Assembly (NCBI GenBank): GCA_000727475.1
Contig: KL647291.1
Span: 2,643,175-2,707,174, forward strand
DNA: 64,000 bases
Source of the DNA: Sarcocystis neurona
Taxonomy: Eukaryota; Apicomplexa; Conoidasida; Eucoccidiorida; Sarcocystidae
Direction of reading: 5' to 3'
Shown here: piece after piece, positions 37,501 through 48,600 of the stretch
Numbering within the stretch: the stretch's first letter is position 1
How the letters are laid out: every line of letters starts with the position of its first letter
Program-made: the position numbers and the translations under genes
Notes under the pieces: generated by a model
The model's database searches: none
What the model saw: the letters and a program-made list of their open reading frames with translations, nothing else
What the model was told of the DNA's origin: nothing

Positions 37501-39851
37501 AAGAAAGAGGGCGAAAAAGAAGGTGCAGAAGCTACAGAGAGAAACTGGCATCTCTCTACAGTGTCGTATACTACAGAGGAAGACATACGCATACACACAT
37601 ATATACATATATATATATGCATATATGTGTATACGTTTGCACGTTGCCACACACCATACACGGAGAGGTACGCATACATTTATATATACACATATGGATA
37701 CAGATATGTACGGAGAATGATAGAGTAGAGGGAGTCTTCTGAGTCAAGAAGAAAAGGAACATCACTGGTGCACACTGCGTGATAGTGACCCCCCGCTGAA
37801 ACGCAAGATTTACAGGCAAAGAAAGAGAGAGATGTTGGAACTGACGAAATTTCACGGAGGAAACGAGGCGTCTGGGCAAAAATTTGAGAATAAACACATG
37901 GAGAGGAAGACAGCGGACGAAAGAAAAGAAGAAGAAATACGTGCACACGTACATGTACATATATATATATATATGCAGAGAAGAGCCCATGTTGATCACT
38001 CGCACTTCAAAAATTGGGACTTCTATTGTTGAGACAGAAAGGCAGCGAAAGAGAGCGAAGAAAAAGGAGAAACACTCCTATACGAGTTCCTGTGCATATT
38101 TAAGGAGGACACTTTACTGCCCCTTGAACAACGCGACAGGCCCGGGTGCTCGCGAGAGAAAAGGCAGAGGAGAGGAGGAGGAGGAGTGACTTCCGAGGAG
38201 AGGGGAAAAAGGGCGGGGAAACGAGAAGGAAAAGAGAGGAAGACGGAGGAAAAGCAGAAGAAGAAGAAGAAGAAGAGGACCACACATTCCACCAACGTCC
38301 GAGAAGCTGGGGACGTAAAAACGAAGCGGAAGAAGTGAAAAAAGGTGGAGAGGTGAGGAAAGGGAAAAGGAGCGAAGACACATATGAAAGAGAGTGTCCT
38401 TTGACGATGAGAGGAAAAGGACACCGCGGCACACAGAAGAAAAGTAGAAGAAAAGAAGACCAAGACGAAAAAGTGACGCGGAAGCGACACACTCCTCTTC
38501 TCTGCTTTTTCAACTGAAAAACACCTGCCTTAACGTCGCTGTCGCCCCACTTCTTGCAACAGTCTCCCTCTTACTCCTGCTCCCGTATAAACAGGTGAAA
38601 TTCTAGACACACGTGTGGGCCTTATGTTTTGTTGTATGAAGAGTCAACGCCGGAAAAAGAAAAGCCCAGTCCTTTGTTCCGCACGTGAACAACGGCTATC
38701 TGGTAAGTGTCGCAGCTGTTTTCTCTTCTCACGTGGCACCTAGTGCCTACACTGCAAAAAGGGGCGCCACCACGCGTCGTGTATCTTGTTGATATTGCTA
38801 GTGAAAAAAGTGTAGATATCCCCGTCACACCGTTTCCTTTTCCGCTCTACAAGTGACGCTATGGTGGTTTTTAAGCAGAGAGCCCTCTTCAGATGGTTGG
38901 GCTGTCGCTACGCAAGAACTAAGAGTGGAACTGCCCCTCTACACACGAAAGAGGAAACGCAGGCACATTACTTCTGCGAAGGCGTTTTTTATTTCGCGAG
39001 ACAGCCGAAGAAACCATTCGAAAAGTGCAGGGCAACAACCATTCCCCCCCGTTTCTCACGCAGGAGAGGAATGGGAAAAAGAAAAATTCTGCGACAGGCC
39101 AGGGAAATCCGTCTATTCACGGTTACTTGGTACAAGTGACTCTACACATGTGTCTCTTCGCGTGTCTCAGCAGCTCGGGCTGGTACAGGACTTCCGGTAC
39201 CATCAGTGACGTTCTACACTTTTAAAAGGAACAGAGACACTACGTTGACTTTCACGAAGAGAAAGCACATTATGTGTGTGAGTAGGACGGGCCGTTCGAC
39301 GAGAAGTTTATCCAGTAGCAGGGTAATGTCAGAGGCAGCCTAATTCGCACAAAAACTCGAGACGCCAGGTGAAACCAGAGGGAGGTACTATAAGGTGAAC
39401 CCATTTGAGGACAAGCGAAACTCTGCAGAAGCAAGAAGTAAATAGGTGTAAGCTAACAATCCACGAAAGGTATGCACTCTGCGCTGCACGAGAAGAGGGC
39501 TAGTCCCCGTGCAGACGACTGTAGCAGAGAGACAGAGAAAATCGCCGTAAACGGTAGCTTTCTCTCTGTGGAGCTGCGTAGATTTCGAGGCGGAAACCGA
39601 AAAAACCGCAGAGGCTGATTCGAGAACATCGCACTGCACTGCAGTTTGTTAGCTGTAGAAGGAAGGAACGCCTTCGCCGGTCCTGTCGACTTCGGTTTTC
39701 CCTACATCCGACTTGACAACTACGTGTTGCGTCGCATCTTCGACACATAGTCGAGAAAAGTGTATACCTTTACTGGGACTTTCATCCATATTTTATCTTT
39801 GTAGCCCGGGAAGAGTTTATTCAAGGCGCCGCCGCTCCCTCCGCCGCCCAT
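28550..39851 (-). CDS. CYC1: mitochondrial cytochrome c1 (complex III), 6 exons
   Basis: Exons 39851-39768, 34780-34482, 33262-33073, 32449-32257, 30656-30409 and 28735-28550 join in phase to 399 residues plus stop. The protein is the haem-bearing subunit of the cytochrome bc1 complex, passing electrons from the Rieske protein to cytochrome c. Visible motifs: N-terminal GGGGSGG and LNKLFPGYKDKIWMKVPVK; KSMFHSHDIPSVRRGYEVYR; haem-binding CATCH at 193-197; FRHLVGE, YDVTDGPNDQGEMYTRPG and PYPNEEAARFANGGAYPPDL; axial-ligand Met315 in NAIAMPPPL; YEDGTPCNVSQMAKDV; and a C-terminal membrane segment at about 361-382 followed by RRIDFGKLKYL. A second hydrophobic stretch follows residue 128. Intron 1 is 4,987 bp and full of repeats and polypurine tracts. 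The exon 2 to exon 3 join (34482 to 33262) is the least certain; the others rest on strong family alignment. Confidence 0.95.
28943..29401. other. cytochrome c1 intron 5, no gene recognised
   Basis: Intron 5 spans 28736-30408. It holds a long plus-strand open frame (28763-29401), a short duplicated GACAACGAAATCCACTGCGT-type motif near 28790-28860, and CT-rich sequence at 30100-30300. None shows a protein family, and the frame is antisense to a well-supported intron. Confidence 0.5.
31255..31750. repeat. GATA/GAGA-type microsatellite field in cytochrome c1 intron 4
   Basis: About 500 bp are built from GATATCTATAT, AGAGAGAGATA and ACAGATAGAT motifs. No open gene is visible. The remainder of intron 4 (32256-30657) is a CT-rich tract (31880-32200) and a CAG-containing stretch nearer exon 5. 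Confidence 0.8.
32510..32700. repeat. CAG/CAA-rich tract upstream of cytochrome c1 exon 4
   Basis: The plus strand shows CAGCAGGGGAGGCAGCAACA and similar triplets in intron 3, 60-250 bp from the exon 4 acceptor (32450). On the sense strand it is CTG/TTG-rich. A related CTG-rich sense-strand stretch (33271-33340 on the plus strand as CAG) precedes exon 3. Confidence 0.7.
34108..34275. repeat. four copies of a GGGTGTNNGTACAC palindromic element
   Basis: Copies lie at 34108-34119 (GTGTCTGTACAC), 34166-34181, 34230-34244 and 34262-34275, in cytochrome c1 intron 2. Each has GTGT and ACAC arms around NNGT. The same element recurs at 54955-55750 in the p62 gene and at 49443-49460 in PGS1 coding DNA. 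Confidence 0.75.
34820..35620. repeat. 800 bp polypurine tract in cytochrome c1 intron 1
   Basis: The plus strand is strongly A/G-biased (GAGAAAGAG, AGGAGG), with a run of nine G, a T, then eight G near 35067-35085. The sense strand of the gene is therefore polypyrimidine. Long open frames here in several phases result from composition, not coding. Confidence 0.8.
36030..36900. repeat. (TA)n field with hairpin and four diverged 90-150 bp repeats
   Basis: At 36119-36192, CATATCTTTACATATATGTG is followed by its inverse form CATATATATGTAAAGATATA, making a potential hairpin. From 36469 on, a unit AATAATGCACGGGTTAC...CTCTCTCTCT...(TA)n recurs about four times (GTTAC landmarks near 36480, 36569, 36719 and 36850). 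It lies in cytochrome c1 intron 1. Confidence 0.75.
37320..37560. repeat. 116 bp tandem repeat, two units
   Basis: GTCTATATGCAGATGTGTAT occurs at 37340 and 37456, followed both times by TTTACGTA and a GA-rich segment ending in GATGCAGAAG or GGTGCAGAAG. It lies in cytochrome c1 intron 1. Confidence 0.85.
38041..38515. repeat. second polypurine tract in cytochrome c1 intron 1
   Basis: About 470 bp of GAAGAAGAAGAAGAAGAGGA-like sequence lie on the plus strand, polypyrimidine in the sense of the gene. No splice-supported exon is apparent. Confidence 0.8.
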
Positions 39852-42800
39852 CGTTTCACTCTGCTGCTACACGTGCGGAGCAGAAGCAAAACGGCCTTGT
39901 CGCCTCGCAGAGGGGCCCGTGAAATCCTGGAATTCAAGCGAGGAACAAGAGGAGAAAAAGGAAAGTTCTGACTGACGAAGAAACGACTGGAAGACGAACA
40001 GAATGAAGACGCACTCTCTTTCGCATGCGGCGTCACGCTCGCACCCGCAGGCGCGGTCCCTATGCCAACATGGAAGGAGTACTAATTTTTTACTTCAAGA
40101 ATACACACTTAACAACTCTCTATGCACCTACACAAATATATACACAAATCTGTCGATGTATATGTGTGTACCGTCTCAACAGTGTTACAAAACACGCCTA
40201 CAACGGCCTGGCTTTGTCCACTTGTTCACATTGACCGATATGATCACTGCCGGCCCCTGCGGCCGCGGTTAAATCAGTACTCATCATGGCTAGAGTTTGC
40301 TCTCCGTATGTTCGTCGTCAATCCACGTCTCAAGGGCTCACGAAAAAATCCACCAAGCGCTACAGACATATCACGTATGCGTGTAGCATACACACGCAGC
40401 ACAGCATACGCATACGCGTGCGTTTCTTCTTAGAAATATCTACATTACCTCGATACGCATTTGTTTATATACTACGCCCATGTACGTATGCACCCACACA
40501 CGAGTCGTGCAGGAAAGCAGCTCTCTACTTCCACCTTCTCTTATTTGTCAGGTTACGTACAGCTGTTTACATATCACACCTATGGATGTATGCACGTACA
40601 CAATTGCAATGAAGTGACGCTGCTCTCTAGTTCCAGCTTCTCTTGTACGCCGCCGTACAAGAGCTGGATCTTATTCGTGTGGAGGAGCTGCTACTCCACA
40701 ACTGGCCTGGCAAAGATTAATATGCAAAGAAAGTATGAGCGATCCATGCGAGTAACACCTCGGAATGCAGTAAGCGTTGATAAACAAATACGACTATGTG
40801 CAGTTTTGTAAAGGTGAAAACAACTGTCGATGGAGTTTCCGTCAGGGTCGTTTATGGTAATACGACTGTCGCTCTACATCGGAATTGATGTATCTACGAA
40901 TGCACGTACGTGACGGAGAAGGACGAGTTCCTGCAAAGCTTTCAGCTACTTGGACTACGCGAAATAAGAATTACGGTGAAAGTAGTTCTGCAGCAGTTAA
41001 AGAGAAATGAAGCTTTGCCTGTATACGCGTACTCCCACAGGTTTGCATGTGCTTCCAAACTGTTGCGCGGGGAGCACCACAGCCACACAAACACAACAGA
41101 TTTGCTGTGGTTTGCCGTGCATATACTATATTTCCCTCTCTGGGCACGTACCTATGCATCTATTCCTAATATGCGTATATTGCTTCCAAAAAGGAGGTAG
41201 TGGTGAGATGAGATGCGAAGGACGCCGTTAAACATGTGCCAGCGTACAGTAAATTTTACACTTTTGTAGCTGTACTCATTTCACTTCCTTTAGGAGTTTG
41301 TCTACACACACAGATATGCGTATCTACGTGTTCAAAGTACAACTAGCTAAAATTCCACAGGTGGACAAGGGGACCACCCTCATGTTTGACGAGTTTGTCT
41401 CTCCGTGCTGATTTGACTTATTAGACTGTTAAGAGTATGCAACGGTAGCAGGTCGGTCTAGGTCATGCACACACGCGATGAATTATACCTGTGTCTCAGG
41501 TGAGCGTGGTGGTTCTTCAACTCACGCAAGCTGGTGCACGGCATACACCCAGCCGACCCCATCTCTTAAGTTATTCCTCTTTTTGTGGGTGCTTCAAATA
41601 ATGCAAGCGGATACACGGCATCATACACGCAGTCGACGCTATCTCTCGAGGTACTCTTCTTTTTGCGGATAGCGGGTCAAATCACGTGAGCCCCCCCACA
41701 ACGCACACCTGCATCCATATATATGTGTATTTCCCAATGTTTATACACACCTATGTCATATATCCACGGATAATGGATATCCCACGCTTCCGGACTTTAC
41801 TGACGAGCGTCAAGATTGTATACTTTTCGCTATGACAGAAAACCTCCGTCAATGTGCACCTACACGTAGGCAGCACTTGCTGCGTCTGTAAGCCTCGTCC
41901 TTGTATGCAGCAGCGCCTCTCAGTGTTACTGCTACAGGAGAACCCCTTCATCCACAAGCTGTGTATCTGTCTGTCTGTTTCTATCGCTAAATATGGAAAA
42001 GTAACTGAGCACGCAAGCATCCCCGCCTGCTACATCTGTCCGTCTGTCCGTCTCTGTATACGAGGAAAACGAACGTCAATCCTATGTTCGTGATCAGTCA
42101 GAATATCTGGTCGCTGGTGGCGACGGTGGTAATACATGGGCCCTGTGTATGCATGTAGGTTTTATCATCTATGTGGATGTGTAAAGGAATTTATCCTCTC
42201 TACGTCTTTACAATGAAACATGATATATATGTAGTCCATGCATCAACTAGGCATACGTATATGTGTACGTGCAGAGGCACTTCTGCACACGTGAGCCGTG
42301 CTCCTCACCTCGTTTTCCTGCCTGGTGAGCAGCTGTGTATGTAGTAATGGGGTACTAAGCAGGTGCCGCTTCGACTTTCTGTACGTGCCTATTGCTTGAG
42401 TGCCTGCATAATACGGGTTTCCACGCGCGGAAATTTCTTTGTCCATAATATTTCGACAATGTGCACCAGCACACATATAGGGAGAAATCATTCTGTGTGC
42501 ACATACAATGACACACACAAATATATTCTTACATGTTAGTAGATTTAGGCTCTCACGTCGATGTTTGCAGATATGTAGATCCATATATATACGTTAAAAA
42601 AAAGCCTTTGTGGGTTAACTGCGACGTGAGCGTATTACGTGATATTATCGTGTCCTCAGTCCCGACAGCCCCTCCCACTGGACTACAACTGGCATCGCTT
42701 TTGCGCAGCTGCCTCTCTGCGTCATTTCCAACTGTTTATATACCTGCGTGCACAGGCTTACATCCGGGTGAACAGACGTGCAGGGAGAACGACACTGCTC

Positions 42801-45218
42801 GGCTGATGTATGCCCAGCCTTCAAAATATGGACGCAGAGAGATACGTGTGTGGAGAACATATGTAAGTACACGTACGTACATTTACCTACGCAACTGCGT
42901 ACCTGACGGGGAGGGCTTGGAGGGGAAGGAGGCTGATGCACAGACTTTCTTCCGTGTGAATCTATCATGCATAGAGACGACTACACTCGTGTACGAATCT
43001 CTGGTGGGGCAAACTTGCAAGCGGGTGCTCTACCGGAATACCTGCCTCTCTGTGTGCGTGCGTACGTCTGAGTAGAGAAAGAGGCATCTCTGCGCGCGGA
43101 CGTTATATACGTATGTGTGTACATACAGGAAAATACACGGAAGAGGGAAAAATGGGGACCAGCCAGTGGACGGGAGAAGTTAATGCCGCAGCAGAGCCAG
43201 TCACAATTGCTGGCGTGAATCGTCGCTGCCCTTTTCGGAAGAGCGCTCTCTTCGTTTTAAGAGAGACAGAAAAAGACAACTGCACCTTTTCAGCCGTCCC
43301 TCTCTACGCTTGAGCATTTATTCACACATACACACACACATACACATGCGCGTGCGTTTAGGCAGAGCGAAAAAGAGGAAAACAACAACTTGCCCAGACA
43401 CACCTGCGGAGTTGTCCCTGGAGCGCGCGTGCGCCTCTCAGAGGGGGGTGCTCACATATACACATACACGCAAAAACAATTTTTATCTCTTTTACTGCTG
43501 AGACGTATTTCGTAGTAGCCTGCTGAGCCGGGTTCCCGCTGCTTTATACGGTCGAGAGAATGAGGGAGATTCAATCCTGTGGACGCCTACACAGTGACCA
43601 TACAGATACATGCATGTGGAGGTGGAAACATGTCTATACATCAATACGCGTCTGCGCAGATATAGCAGAGCCACTTGTATAAATGTAGCAACCTACTCCT
43701 GCGTACAACTGCATGTCCATTTCCTCGTAGCGACATCTATATCTGTACTCGTGTATATATATATATATATACATATAGGTAAAAATACATATCTACCTAT
43801 ACATGTATTCAATCAACTACATATATATATATATACATATATGTATTTTTAAGATAGATGCATAGATGAGAGAGAGGACGACATTGGTAAGCGACAACGC
43901 GCAAGTAGTAGACGTCCTAAAAGATGTTCTGTCGGAGCGGTGTTCGTCGCCCCCTTCCCTGCGCCCTTTCGAATATATGTGTCCGTCTGCATTTGTCTCT
44001 CTGTCTCTCTCCAAATCTGTCGACAAATATGCAGAGAAGGCCTGTACATGAACAAGTGTACATATACAGAGATAGAGTCAGAAAAACATACGAAGAAGAA
44101 AGAACATCTTAACGTCGCAGCAGGTACACCAGTATACACACATATATATGCTTGTACACGTATGTGTGTCCACAGACGTATGTGTACCTGTATCTGCCGA
44201 TATAAAGAGAGCAGTGCCCTCCGCAGATCTATACATATACTATCCATTTATGCATATATATGAAGAGAGCGAGAGAAGGGAAGTCCGTCTTCCCGCATGA
44301 TGGCACTAAGAACATCAATATACATATATATATGCACATACACGCGAATTTAGATACTCTGCGGATTTACGCATTTGAACAGAGATATTGGTACGGAGAG
44401 AGAGGTAGCTAGGCGCTCGTGGGCTTTTGCGTCAGTGCAACTGTGGTCGTACTTTACCGGGCGAAGACGTACATGTTGTACGGCGGACTGGCACGTACAT
44501 GTCTTACAAGTGCGTGGACAAAGAAGGGAGAAAGACAGCAGGAAACAGAGGGAGATGAAGAGAGCGAACGGGAGAGAAATGGAAGAAAATGTTCATTTGG
44601 TTGATGTAAAAACGAGGGAGATGGGGAGAGAAAAGGAGGGAAATGTCCGTGTGGTTGGTGTGGGGGATTCCTTCGACGGCTTCACCTAGAGACGCACTAG
44701 AAGTGCACTCTTCGACCACCCCCCTCCGCCATCTCCTCCGCCCGAGGACGGGACGTCTTACGCAGGAAAGAAGAGAAAAAAAAAAGTGCAAATGTGTGGA
44801 TGCGCGAAGAGCTCGACGACGTAAATAAATACACACGCCAGTTTAAGAATATGCAAATGTTTATCTCAGTATGTATTATCTCTGTAGAGAGACTGAGACA
44901 CACACACACACACATGAGAAGGGGAAACATAGAGACGGAAAGACAGAGAGAAATAGGTAGCAGTCCACACCCCTCCGCGCCAGCAACACATCAAGCTGTC
45001 TGGCCTTACGCTTATGTGGGACTTGCATAAGAATACACATATGTAATAGTATATATTATATGTATGTATATATAAACACGTCCACACGCCTACACCTGTG
45101 TCCACTTAGAAGCCTGCACTTGATAAATATACATACATGTATGTATGCATACAGACATACGTAAGGCATACACACATATACACTTGCGTATGGCCACATA
45201 TATTTACACCTGTATAAC

Positions 45219-45249
<31 letters not shown>

Positions 45250-45622
45250 ATGTGTACGTGTACATAGACATACATACGTGAATACATGTATCGAATTACA
45301 TACATGCATACCTGCATAGGTATGCACATATGTATTTCGGAGAAATACGTAATAGATACAGGCATGTATATAGTTGTCTACACTTCAATAAATGTAGAGC
45401 TGTATATAACTATTTTGTCCACATATAGAGAGACAGGTAATACATGTACATGTCCCCGTCAATACATTTTCATACGTATATATACTGGCACACGCGTCGG
45501 TTGAAGGAGAGAAAGGGAAGAAAGTGGAAATGTTTGCTTGGTTGCAGCTTGCATGTATTTACGTTTATATAGCCAGGTTTGCCTATTCACACAGAAGAAG
45601 GAAGTCGGCACTTTCCACGAGA
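39852..45622. other. 5.8 kb repeat-rich intergenic region
   Basis: This lies between the cytochrome c1 start and the PGS1 stop, so it should include the cytochrome c1 promoter and the PGS1 3'UTR. It contains (TA)n/(CA)n runs (near 43750-43855 and 45040-45300), and a 19-50 bp repeated motif near 41515-41660 (two TTCAA...GCACGGCATACA / GGATACACGGCATCATACA copies). The longest open frame (42533-43075, plus) has no recognisable family. I see no supported gene. Confidence 0.6.
45040..45300. repeat. (TA)n and (ACAT)n microsatellites
   Basis: This is a dense field of ATATATATATAT, ACATACATG and ATGTATGTAT motifs some 300-600 bp beyond the PGS1 stop. No coding signal is seen in it. Confidence 0.8.
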
Positions 45623-48600
45623 TCAAAGTAGAGACTTGACGAAGTGACTGGCTCGGAGAATCCCCGAGGTGAGCCAGCCGAATCGCTCCCGCGCCGTTTT
45701 CTTCTGCAGAGGTACCGCCCACATGGTGATTTCTTCTACTTCCTGCTGCATCTGCCTGCGTAACAGCAGGTCACTTGTTATGAGAACAGCTCCCAGTTCT
45801 AAGTCTCTTTCTTCTGAGCGACAAGTGAAGTTCGAGCTGCCGACGACTGTCAGCACCGGCATTTCCTCCTTCTCTCTTCCCTTCGGGGCTGCCAGCGTGA
45901 CCTTCTCCCTCCTCTCCTGCCCTTGCTGCCCGCCCTGCCGCGCTTCTTCTTCCTGCTCCACATGCTGCTCTACACCTTGCTGCTCCTGGTGCTTTGTCTG
46001 GTGACCACGTTGCTTCTGCTGCCTCCTGTGGCCACACTGCTGCTGCTTCTGCTTCTTCTGGCCGCGTAGCTGTCCCTGGTGCTGCTGCTGCTGTTGGAGC
46101 TGCTGTTGCTGCTTGTGAAGCGCCAGCGTCGACTCATCCCCCAGAGCTGTCGATACTGACCACCGGCCACACTGTCCTTTCTCTTCTTCCTCTTGTTCTC
46201 CTCTTTTTTGTTGGTCGTTTTCTTTCACATCTGTTGTTGCAGCTGATAAGTGTTCTCCTGTGGCACCCGCTTCTCTGGTGCTCGTCCGTTCTGCCACTTG
46301 CTGCCGGTTTTCTCCTTCCTCCTCTTCTTTCTTTTTCCCTTTCATCGCCCCCTCCGCAGCGGCAGCACACGGATATACCCAGATGCCTTTTGCATGAAAG
46401 GTCCACTTCTCCCGGAAAAATTCGAACAGCAGAGGATCGTCAGGCAAATCTGCGTCTGCCTGTCTCTCTGTTGCTGCTGTTGTTTTCCCTTCCTCTTTTT
46501 CTGTCTCAGCTGCCCAGGCTTTCTTCGCTTCTGCCGCTCTCTCTGTTCCTCTATCTCCTGTTGCTCCTGCTGCTGGCACAGCTCCACTGGCTGCCGCTGC
46601 TACTTTCTCCGGTGCCTCTAACTTCGTTCCTGCTGCTTCTTTCACACAAGCTGCTTCTGCGCCCCCTGCTGCTGTTTCGCTTCGCTCTCCTGCTGCTGAT
46701 TTCTCCTCCTCCTCCTTCTTCTCTTCGGCTGCAGCGTCTGAAGCAGGAAGACGTGCAGCAGCAGCCCGAGTCCCCGGGGCAGCAGCAGAGGCAGCAGCAA
46801 TACCCCCAGCAGCAACAGCAGCGGTCACAGGAGCAGCACCAGAGGCTGCTGTTGGAGCGGCAGCAGCAGCACTGGCAGCAGCCGCAGGCGACACAGCAGG
46901 ACCAGCACCAACGTGAGGCACCGCAGCAGGAGACGACAGATCCCCAGCCGCAACAGCAGCAGCACGAGGCAAAGAAACAGCGGCAGCAGCATCGCGTGTG
47001 CACGAAGAAGCTGCCGAGACAAGATCGTTGAGCGTATGTCTCCCCAAGGAAGAACAGCAGAGCTGCAGCCACTTCCCCCACAAATATCGCCGCCAGACTG
47101 AAGAAACCGTGGGAAAAAAGAAAGGGAAAGAAAGAAAAGAAGACGAAGAAGAAGCGACAGTAGAGGAAGAAGCAGAAGAAGATAAAGAAAGAGAAGAAGA
47201 AGTGTTAGCTGCCTGAAGGTGCTGCAACATTTCACATGCAGCAAAGGCATACGCCTGAGGAATAAAAGAAGAAAGTCCTTTAGATCTGAAAAAACTATTT
47301 GCTGCAGGGGAAGCAGTAATCACAGCAAGTCCACTTCTCCTGAGCGCCGCGACAAAAACGTCTCTTCGGGCAACTTCTTTTTCCCGTCCTCCCGTTCCTG
47401 CTGCTGCTTCTGCTCCTCCTTCGTCGTCCTCTGCTACTCCCGCCCTTCCTGCTGCTGCTGCTGCTTCCGATGCTTCCGCTGACCCTCCGGCTCCTCTTGC
47501 TTCTGCCGCTGCTCTTCCCGCTGCTTCTGTTGCTGCCTTTCCTGCTTCCGCTACTGCTGCTGCTACCGCTTCTGATGCTGCTGCTCGTCCTGCGGCAGGG
47601 GCTCGGAAGTGGGAGGCGTGTGTTTGCTGCCTGCTGCTGTTCCTGACGCGGGCGACCAACATACGCAGCACTCGCCTGGGCATACACAAATAGGGAGAAG
47701 ATACAACCACGCTCCACTGCTGCTTCTGCGTGCGTCGCCGGCAAGAAGCGGAACTGAACAAGCAATCTTCTTCCTCCTTGTCATCGCTAACGCCGTTGCT
47801 GTTGCTGCTTCTTCTCTTCCTTCTGTTATCATTCCTGCTGCTGCTGCTCCTGCTCTCAAGGAAACGAGCCCCACTTTCCTGCGCTTCGTCTTCACTTCCA
47901 CGCCTGTCTCTCCGCTCTTCTTCTTCTTCTTCTTCCTCTTCCACTTTCCTTCCTGTTTTTCTCCTCTCTTCTGTCTTGTCTTCCTCTTTGTTCAGTTGCC
48001 TTCCGTTATCCCCTTCTCCGTCTCTTTCCTTTCCCTCTTCTGCTGCCTTCCTGCGCTTTCTTCCTTCGTTGATCTCTTTCGATTCCGTAGTCTTCTGTTC
48101 TTCTATTCCAACTTCTCTTACTGCGTCGCCTTCTCCTTCTTCTTCTCTTCCTCTTTTTTCCTTCCTTCCGCCTCTTCTTCTCCCCCCCTGTAGTCTCTCC
48201 TCACCTTCTCTCTTTCTTGCTGCGTCCCCTTCGTTCGGTGCCTCCTGCTGCTGCTCCTGCTGCTGCAGCTGCTCCTTTTCCTGCTGCTGCTGCTGCTCGT
48301 GCTCCTGCTTCTGCTTGTCCTTCTCCTCCTGCTGCTGCAGCTCCTGCTGCTGCACACGTTTCCGAAGAAATGACGAAAAAATCGCATCCGTGAGAGCAGA
48401 TACGTCGTGTACCGCCGGGGTGGCGAATCCCGCTTCGACCGCGAGATATATTTTGCAGGTGCTTGCAGCGCCAGCACCGCCGCCTGTGGCTGCGTCTGCC
48501 GCTGCTTCGGCTGCTGCTGATTCTATTGCTGCTGCTGTGACTACCGCTGTCTCTTCTCGCCCGACGTCTCCGTCTGCTGCTCCCGCTGCTGCTGCTGCAC

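Noticed and set aside
36801..37742. 313-codon plus-strand open frame rich in Tyr/Ile/Arg
   Set aside because: It is generated by (TA)n/(CA)n runs in cytochrome c1 intron 1; TAC-ATA-TAT codons avoid stops by chance of phase.
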